Source: Paramyrothecium sp. XJ0827
Lineage: Eukaryota; Ascomycota; Sordariomycetes; Hypocreales; Stachybotryaceae
DNA: 64,000 nucleotides
Assembly: GCA_020881915.1 (NCBI GenBank)
Contig: JAJFPB010000004.1
Coordinates: 4,030,001-4,094,000 of the forward strand
Reading direction: 5' to 3'
Made by a program: the position numbers and the translations under genes. Of the stretch, positions 56,972 through 64,000 are shown piece after piece. Position 1 is the stretch's first letter; the number at the start of each line of letters is the position of its first letter. Below the pieces are notes generated by a model. It was not told the DNA's origin, did no database searches, and worked only from the letters and a program-made list of their open reading frames with translations.

Positions 56972-59168
56972 ATGACGTCCTCAACGACAATTCCTCGCAT
57001 CCGCCGAACCGCGCAAAACACACAGTTCACGTACGTTGGCGATCACGAAGTAAAGACCAGCAACCCCTCTAACCTGGCCGTACAGATATAACCTGTCCCG
57101 TCGGATCAACGATATGAAGGCCTATCCTATCCAGTCGCCCCAGGGAGCAACCATCCTAATCTATGGCCATGACAACGGCGTAACACTGGTTTGGAGGGGT
57201 GGGAGGCGACTGAAGCCCGTAAAGAAGGAGTTGCTCAAGGAGAAGTCGAATGGCACAGTAGAAGATTCTGTCATGATTATCGACTCGGACGACGAAGAAC
57301 CCCAGACCAAACCACCACAGGCCCAGGAGTTTGTGGACAAACCCGAGTTCGAGGAGTCGACAGAGCAGGGCCCTTATCCAGAGATCGTACAGACACTCGA
57401 TCTGACACTGGGGACCGCTGTCTCGAACATCGCAGTGTTGCCAGTCACGCCCCGCACCGCCGACGAAGCTTCTCTCGGAGGCACTACTTTCCTCACCGAA
57501 CATCTGGCCTTCGCTGTATCATGCGTCACCAACGATGTCTATGTTATCACGGTTCCATTGACACCTCCCTCGCACGAGAGCAAAGCGCGCCCGGAATTGA
57601 GGCACGACTTGTTCGCAGGCAGGGCGGGCTCCGGCGTCTGGGGGGAAACACTTACGCTCCTAGGCGGACAGACAAACCCCAGCAAGGGCCTTGCCATCAA
57701 TCTTATCGTGGCCAGGCCAGGGGAGCGACCGCAGGTGAATGCACGGGCGGTGGTTGCGTCGCATTCGTGGGAGGCGTCCGGCGTCCTTCGCCTATGGGAT
57801 GTCCCCCTTGAACCGACCCAGAAGCCAGACAGAAGCATTGAGCCTTTCCAGACTGAGTTCCTCCCATCACCCCTCGGCACCATCTCTTTCAACCCTACAC
57901 ACTCGACACAAATTCTCACTACATCACCATCCCATGGTGTTCGGATTTACGACTTGGCGCAGTCTCCTTTCCCTCCTGACCCAGATGCTACAGGGCCATT
58001 CCCTGCACAAGGCTCATGGCTGCTTACCCTTTATCAGCCTTTTGCCAGACAGTCGTCCCACCGTAAACCAGTTCTTGATGCGGCATGGATAGCACATGGC
58101 CGTGCTATTTTTGCCTTACTTGCCGATGGTACGTGGGGCATTTGGGATGTTGAGGGTGCCAGCCCAGCATCATCCGGAACGTCCATCTCAACAAAATTGA
58201 TGACCGGCGTTCGTGGAGCCGCTGTCACAGCATTCAGCGTCTCTGGATACGTCGATGGGACTGGGTCTTTGCGCAGTGTTGTGACCCAACACAAAGCTTC
58301 AAATTCTGGAGATTTTGCACCCATGACCCCTCACACTCGTCGTCAGGCTGCAGCATCACTTGGTTCGGCTACGACCAACAACCGACTAGCCACCATACGG
58401 GGCGGGGTTAAGGTCATGGCCCTTCCTTCAGCTGGCAAAGCTCTCCAAGATGAGTGCGTTGCGCTATGGATTGGTGGCCTGGAACATGTCTGTCTGATTC
58501 CTGGCGTGTCTCGATTCTGGGATTCTCAATTACGAAAAGGAGGCAGCGCTGCAGCCAACATATTCACAGGTGCTCAAACCACCAGGATGATCAAGCTCGT
58601 CGACCTGTCCACGGGGTTGCTGGGTGACAGGTGCTGTGGGGTGGGCCTTGTGCTCAACCCTTCACAAGGAGGTCAGCTGACTCACGACGGTGCACTGCCC
58701 GTGGACGTCCTTATCCAGGGTGAATCAAGGTTCCTAGTTGTTCGCGAGGGCGAAGAAGGCGTTGGGAAGAAGGTTGGAGGCGTCCTCGGTAGTCGCCGCA
58801 ACCGCTTATTCTCTGGAGACAAGACGTCGGCCATTATCGTTCATGGGAAGTCCACCAGTGACACGAACATGACGTTCAACCTCAGCACGGTCAAGCCGGG
58901 AACGCTGAGAAAGAAGTCTTTCCAGCTGGCTGCTGAACCCGACACTCAAGACTTCCCGGAGAGGAAAGACGAGCTGCTGCCGACTTCGAGGTCACAAAGT
59001 GGTTTCGAGTTTGCAAGCACATTGAATGCAGCTGCGGATGTATCAGAGGACCTGACCAAGAGAGATGTGGAAGCCGAAATGCTCGATATTATGGAGATCG
59101 ACCAAGCTTTGGAGGCTATCAACGGGAGACAAAACGGACGGAAACGTGTGTTTTTCGAAGACGACTAA
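56972..59168 (+). CDS. nup37: Nucleoporin NUP37 (filamentous-fungal type)
   Basis: Join 56972-57030 and 57086-59168, giving 713 residues; the 55-nt intron has a GTACGT donor, TCTAACC branch and TACAG acceptor. The first exon supplies MTSSTTIPRIRRTAQNTQFT and splices to YNLSRRINDMKAYPIQSPQG, followed by ATILIYGHDNGVTLVWRGGR. WD-like blades are visible (SHSWEASGVLRLWDVPLEP; LDAAWIAHGRAIFALLADGT with WGIWD). An acidic loop (IIDSDDEEP) interrupts the N-terminal blades, and the C-terminal ~130 residues are low-complexity, ending in a helix EAEMLDIMEIDQALEAING and KRVFFEDD. The identification rests on recalled resemblance to long fungal Nup37 proteins, which join the outer-ring Nup107-160 (Y) complex, contacting Nup120 and ELYS. 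Without the first exon the frame would start at 57114 and lose the first strand. Confidence 0.8.
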
Positions 59169-60236
59169 AGGCATAGGATACGACAGTTGATCGAGACCCG
59201 CACTGGAGCAAATAGAAGACGGGAACCTATGTATGTTGAGGAGTGATGTACGATACCCCCAAAATGACAGCCGCACCGCGCCAGAGTGGGCGGATGAGTC
59301 CCCCCCCCCCGGCGCGTCGTCGAGAACGAACGAGGCGCCTTCCGCATATTGATCCGTGAAGGGGAACTTGTAGTCATTGCCATTGGTTCTCCTGTGACAT
59401 TGTATTACTGCCATTCCGCACGGCAAGGTGGAGCGCAAGGAGAGACCCATCCTTGACTGCTCTGTATTCCGAGCGGTAGATTAAAACTCGATGGTATCAA
59501 CAAAGGAGGTGGGACAGGGATTGAGGACTTTGTTGACAACAAAAGACCATTTTGCTCTCCTGGCCGAAGACTGACATCCTGGCATCTGCTGCTTCCAAGT
59601 CGACTACGTATGTGGCCTCTTGGGATGTGGTTGGGGATGTATTTCACTTCGCCAGGTGGTGATGATCGTCGAGACATTTCATACGATTAGTGAAGACAAA
59701 GGTGGCATAAGGTCACTAAGATAGGAAAAATGCACGCTCTATAGCTCTGTACGTGTTGGCCGACTCTGGACAAGATGGGATTTGCTTCTTTCGGTGATGA
59801 CATAAAACGAAGAGAAAGGCGATATCAGAGTAAGGCCCTCACTGCCTTCCTTAGTGCAGTGCCTACAAGCTGTGGATTGAACAGTGAACGAGAAGGCTAA
59901 GGTACCTAGGTAAGCTTGGTAAGGTAAGGTGCTCTGTAGTGGCCGGCGCTAGGTGGAGCCCATTAAGATCCCTGTCCACCAGCCGCGATCCAGGCGCGTC
60001 AACGACTTTCTGCACGCGGCTTGTTCGCGCGAAAGCTTTGGACGAGCTCTCTGCCTATTTCTTCACTGTGAATACAACTTCCACTTTCGCCCCTGTTGAC
60101 ACCAACCTGCGTGCGCCTCACAGTCGCTCTGCAAACACTCGACTTTTGTCTTGCAATTCCATTCTTTCTTTTTCTTCCTTTGCTTCGGGTTGCAAGGTGA
60201 CGGCACCAGCGGCTTGAGCAGCTACACCCCGCCAAC
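59169..60236. other. Intergenic between NUP37 and FEN1
   Basis: 1.07 kb holding the NUP37 3' UTR and the FEN1 promoter. Contains a C11 run (about 59300-59310), a GGTACC/CCTAGG palindromic stretch at about 59900, and the CGCG sites listed next. Confidence 0.6.
59993..60033 (+). promoter_or_regulatory. CGCG-rich palindromic sites upstream of FEN1
   Basis: A perfect 10-bp palindrome TTCGCGCGAA (60024-60033) lies about 205 bp before the FEN1 start, and GGCGCGTC is at 59993-60000. These resemble MBF/E2F-type G1/S sites. Function is inferred from the motif and the replication role of the gene. Confidence 0.4.
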
Positions 60237-61563
60237 ATGGGTATCAAACAGCTCTTCCAGATCATCAAGGAGGAAGCCCCCGATGCGATCAAGGAGGGCG
60301 AGATCAAGCATCAGTTTGGGCGTAAAGTTGCCATCGTACGTCACGGCTTCTTCTCACATCATATCATTTCCTCTCCACGATATACCAAGCTAACACTTTC
60401 AAAGGATGCGTCCATGAGCATCTACAGTTTCCTGATCGCCGTCCGATCCGAAGGCCAGCAACTCATGAATGAGACTGGAGAAACGACGTCACATCTCATG
60501 GGCATGTTCTACCGCACCCTGCGAATGGTGGACAACGGAATCAAGCCACTTTACGTATTCGACGGTGCCCCTCCTAAGCTTAAATCCGGCGAATTGGCGA
60601 AGCGTTTCCAGCGCAAGCAGGAGGCCACCGAGGGTCTCGAGGAGGCCAAGGAGACGGGTACGGCCGAAGACGTGGAGAAATTCTCACGGAGAACGGTCCG
60701 AGTCACCCGGGAACACAACGCCGAGTGCCAGCGTCTGCTAAAGCTAATGGGAATTCCGTACATTGTCGCTCCTACTGAGGCCGAGGCGCAATGTGCGGTG
60801 CTGGCCAAAGGTGGCAAGGTATACGCAGCGGCTAGCGAAGACATGGATACGCTATGTTTCGATTCACCTGTTCTGCTGCGACACTTAACATTCAGCGAGC
60901 AAAGAAAGGAGCCCATCCAGGAAATCCGTCTGAGCAAGGTTCTGGATGGCCTCAACATGGATCGCAAACAGGTGAGTGCCTCACGTTCAGTGCATTCCAT
61001 CATCATCAGTCGCACGACAACTGACTGGACACGTCTACTAGTTCATCGATCTTTGCATTCTTCTGGGATGCGATTACCTGGATCCCATCCCAAAGGTTGG
61101 CCCCAACACAGCTTTGAAGCTGATCAGGGAGCACGGCTCGCTGGAGAAGGTGGTGGAGGCCATCGAAAAGGATCCCAAGAAGAAATATGTGCTGCCGGAT
61201 GACTGGCCCTACCTGCAGGCCCGCGACCTGTTCTTCGAGCCGGACGTGCGACCGGCCGACGACCCGCTTTGCGACTTCAAGTGGGACAAGCCTGACATTG
61301 AAGGTCTGGTGCAGTTTCTGGTAACAGAGAAGGGCTTCTCGGAGGATCGTGTGCGCAGTGGAGGGGCACGGCTGGAGAAGAACCTCAAGAGTTCACAGCA
61401 AGCACGTCTGGAGGGCTTCTTCAAGGCAGTCCCAAAGTCTGAAGAGGAGAAAGCGGCGCACAAGCGCAAGCTAGAGGAAAAGAACGAGGAAAAGAAGAAG
61501 AAACTCAAGCAGGAGAAGAAGGATAAGGCGGCAGCCAAGGCGAAACCTCGCGGTGCGGCGTGA
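60237..61563 (+). CDS. fen1: Flap endonuclease 1 (RAD27)
   Basis: Join 60237-60335, 60405-60971, 61042-61563: 395 residues; introns of 69 and 70 nt with GTACGT and GTGAGT donors. All metal-binding acids line up with the human numbering: D34 (first base of exon 2, [14 protein letters not shown]), D86 (YVFDGAPP), E158 and E160 (PTEAEAQC), D179 and D181 (SEDMDTL), D233 ([15 protein letters not shown], exon 3). The conserved start [18 protein letters not shown] is present. A PCNA-binding PIP box (QARLEGFF, 342-349) is followed by a Lys/Glu-rich tail. The enzyme removes 5' flaps at Okazaki fragments and in long-patch base excision repair in the nucleus. Intron 1 is stop-free and in frame, so the intron-retained frame reads through to the second intron. 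Confidence 0.98.
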
Positions 61564-62788
61564 GCCATGGGGCGGGAGCTGGGGAATGACAAGACATTGA
61601 TTCAACGTCCCGAAATGTTTCAGTGCCACGCTGCAGTACCAAATGGCTGCTTTTGGCGGGTTACAGGTCATGATATTCTATGAGTGGAAAATGGGGAGGA
61701 AAGGGTACGGAGTTATGGCGTAGATAGGCGCATAGACATCACCAGGTGTCACAGCCGCTTTGCATGTTACCACATAGTAGCTCAGAACGAAAAGAAAGCA
61801 CGGTACAGAGCAATTGTCTGGCTTTTTGCAGGATCCATCTTGGGGTCGTGGCAATCAGCGAGCCAAAAGATGTTTCTTGTGCTTGATGAAATAACCAATG
61901 AACCAAGCCAATGAAAGAAAACCCGTAGCTCGGATATTAAACCCGTCCAAGCGGCCAGCATCCGCATAAGCAACTGGATTTTTGTTTTTATTCGCCGATT
62001 CAAGAAGGCAAGTCCGTGACGGGGCAAGTAGCCACATTGGGAGGTCAAGAATTGGGGATCGCAAGCATCTTCTCCATGGGGTCATGAACTCCGGGGAAGA
62101 CGGGGTGTTTACGGTCTAGGTTTTCCCTTTGGCAATGCGGCTGCGCGGATTGGATGGTGCTCGGCCTGGACCTCGGCACGCCGGGGTTATGGGGGTCGAT
62201 TGGTCCACTTTTGGGGTCGAGCTGGTGGCGTAGCGCCATGACATCAGCAAGGGTTTTGGGGGGAGCGCGGAGACCAGGCGAGCCAGGCTCGTCCTTCACA
62301 TGCAAAGCAGAAACCCGTATTCGAGTCAGCGGCTGGGCGGACGGCGGCCACATGACACGCAGACGCTCGGTGCCCAGGATGCCGCCGCTGCTGCGACAGT
62401 ACACCACAGTTCGCTTGGTTCAGGACACTGCCTCCCCACGAAACAGTAGACCCGGTGGTCTGTTGTGGGGAAGAGATGGCGGTAACCCACGTTGTTTTGA
62501 AGTACCACCCACTAAGACAGAGGTACTAAGGCTTCGCCGGGCCCGCAGTAGCAAAGCAACGCCGCAGCAAAAGGCCCGGACCCTCCAAAAAAGTAGGCCG
62601 TCCGTGTGGGAAACGTAGCTTAGCTAGTTGGCATGTGATATCGGTTCTGTCGATTTGCCGACCGAATTTAAGGGACAGCCTTTCGTCTCCACGATCCCCT
62701 TTCTCGTCACACCTTTTGCCCTGTTCCTCTCCCCTTCCCTCCCACTCTCCCACACAATCTTCCTCCTGACCACTGCAACTCGCCCGTC
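61564..62788. other. Intergenic between FEN1 and the cytochrome b5-ACAD gene
   Basis: 1.2 kb, no credible gene. The last ~100 bases are CT-rich and form the leader of the next gene. Confidence 0.6.
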
Positions 62789-64000
62789 ATGGCCAAGACC
62801 TTCACAACCGGCGACGTTGCGTCGCACAACAAGCCCGGCGACCTGTACATCGTGGTCGACGGCGACGTCTATGACCTGACCAAGTTCCAGGACGACCATC
62901 CCGGTAAGCCCTCCCCCAATCCCGCCATTTGCGAACCGAGAGGCCGGCCATTGCTGACGTGCGGCTTGTTCTAGGCGGTAAGAAGATCCTCCAGCGTGTC
63001 GCCGGCAAGGACGCCTCCAAGCAGTTCTGGAAGTACCACAACGAGGGCATCCTCAAGAAGTACAAGAGCCAGCTGCTGGTCGGCTCCCTCGACACCAAGC
63101 CCAAGGAGGAGCCCAAGCCGGAGCCTGCTCCCGCCCCAGCCAAGAAGGCCGCTGCGAAGCCCGCCCCACAGGCCGCCTCCCACAGCGAGGAGGCTGCCGA
63201 ACCCCTGGAGCCATATGGCGACCTGGTTCCTTTCGCCGACCCTTCGTGGTACCAGAGCGTGAGTTTGGGCACTTCAGTGGCAGCCTGCCGTGAATCCGGC
63301 ATCATCTAACATGCGCAACAGTATCATACCCCTTACTACAACGAGACTCACGCCGCTCTGCGAGCCGAGATCCGCGAGTGGGTCGAGAATGATATCGAGC
63401 CCTATGTCACTGAATGGGACGAGGCCAAGCGCGTCCCCGAGGAGATCTACAAGGAGATGGGCCGCCGCGGCTACCTCGCTGGCCTTCTGGGTCTGGCTTT
63501 CCCTACACAGTACGCGTCGCCGGTCAAGTCAGTGCCTCCCGAGAAGTGGGATCTCTTCCACGAGATGCTTGTGACCGACGAGCTGTCTCGCACCGGCTCC
63601 GGTGGCTTTGTCTGGAACTTGATTGGTGGCTTTGGCATTGGCTGCCCACCCGTCATGAAGTTTGGCGGACAGGCCCTCAAGGACCGCATCATGCCTGGCA
63701 TCCTGAGCGGCGAGAAGCGCATCTGCTTGGCCATCACCGAGCCCGATGCCGGCAGCGACGTGGCTAATCTGACCTGCGAGGCCAAGCTGAGCGAGGACGG
63801 CAAGCACTTCATCGTCAACGGTGAGAAGAAGTGGATCACCAACGGTATCTGGGCCGACTACTTCACCACCGCTGTCCGAACCGGCGGACCCGGCATGAAC
63901 GGCGTCAGCCTGCTTCTCATCGAGCGTGGCGAGGGTGTCAGCACCAGGAGGATGGACTGCCAGGGTGTCTGGTCGAGCGGCACCACCTACATCACATTCG
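62789..64000 (+). CDS. Cytochrome b5-acyl-CoA dehydrogenase fusion, 3' end outside window
   Basis: Join 62789-62903, 62975-63258, 63322-64000 (continues past the window): about 359 residues visible. The N-terminal cytochrome b5 domain has the HPGG motif (H37) and the second haem ligand H60 in QFWKYHNEG. A Lys/Pro/Ala-rich linker (about 77-115) joins it to the acyl-CoA dehydrogenase domain. That domain shows HAALRAEIREWVENDIEPYV in its N-terminal helices, FGIGCPPVMKFGGQALKDRI, the signature LAITEPDAGSDVANL, and the beta domain GEKKWITNGIWADYFTTAVR. In this family FAD removes hydrogens from the alpha-beta bond of an acyl-CoA; such b5 fusions are known in fungi and probably pass electrons on through the haem. 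Introns of 71 and 63 nt have GTAAGC and GTGAGT donors. The intron falls inside the HPGG motif. Substrate and compartment cannot be read from the visible part. Confidence 0.93.

Noticed and set aside
57114..59168. Start of NUP37 at the 57114 ATG
   Set aside because: An upstream ATG exon with perfect splice signals and phase supplies the N-terminal residues of the first strand.
60237..61202. FEN1 frame read through intron 1 and ending at 61202
   Set aside because: It inserts residues before catalytic D34 and loses the D233 region; the three-exon model restores a full-length family match.

Overview
The window comes from the nuclear genome of a filamentous ascomycete, most likely a Sordariomycete. 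Genes lie on both strands. Introns are short (45-150 nt) with GTRNGT donors, CTAAC/CTGAC-type branch points and YAG acceptors. Intergenic leaders are pyrimidine-rich, and there is a DIM-2-type DNA methyltransferase and a WSC-type wall sensor. No plasmid, phage, CRISPR or secondary-metabolite cluster was seen. All gene models are ab initio; splice joins were checked for reading frame by hand.

Layout. 1-2279 (-): TAF12 (TFIID/SAGA), 3' end cut by the window edge. 6167-7189 (+): Ser-rich acidic protein of unknown function. 9021-9843 (+): DASH kinetochore subunit SPC34. 10698-12174 (+): replication initiator SLD2. 13461-17144 (+): DNA methyltransferase DIM-2. 18074-21469 (-): protein with three CbxX/CfqX-type AAA modules and an unusual N-terminal triple peptide repeat. 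21.5-28.4 kb: gene-poor. 28376-30494 (+): LST7/folliculin. 31714-33164 (-): proteasome ATPase RPT3. 34284-34874 (+): small four-exon protein. 36675-37503 (+): MIND kinetochore subunit MIS14/NSL1. 38029-39280 (-): SEC14. 40024-41319 (+): mitochondrial DUF155/RMND1-like protein. 42112-44866 (-): large unrecognised disordered protein. 45766-47088 (-): vacuolar aspartic protease PEP4. 47.1-53.0 kb: gene-poor. 52973-53944 (+): WSC-domain membrane protein. 54-57 kb: island of degenerate short repeats. 56972-59168 (+): nucleoporin NUP37. 60237-61563 (+): flap endonuclease FEN1. 62789-end (+): cytochrome b5/acyl-CoA dehydrogenase fusion, cut by the window edge.

Most genes are conserved housekeeping functions, with many in chromosome biology: TAF12, SPC34, SLD2, DIM-2, MIS14, NUP37 and FEN1. 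The less ordinary material is (i) the triple DP(D/N)FS(V/I)SWLLGL motif at the N-terminus of the triple-AAA protein; (ii) repeat copies at 56.3-56.6 kb that differ by CpA-to-TpA changes, the hallmark of repeat-induced point mutation, in the same window as DIM-2, which methylates RIPed DNA in Neurospora; (iii) three introns (TAF12, FEN1, WSC) that are multiples of three and stop-free; (iv) a MITE-like inverted repeat at 25.3 kb; and (v) a probable 12-nt first exon for LST7. I do not see a clearly new multi-gene system.
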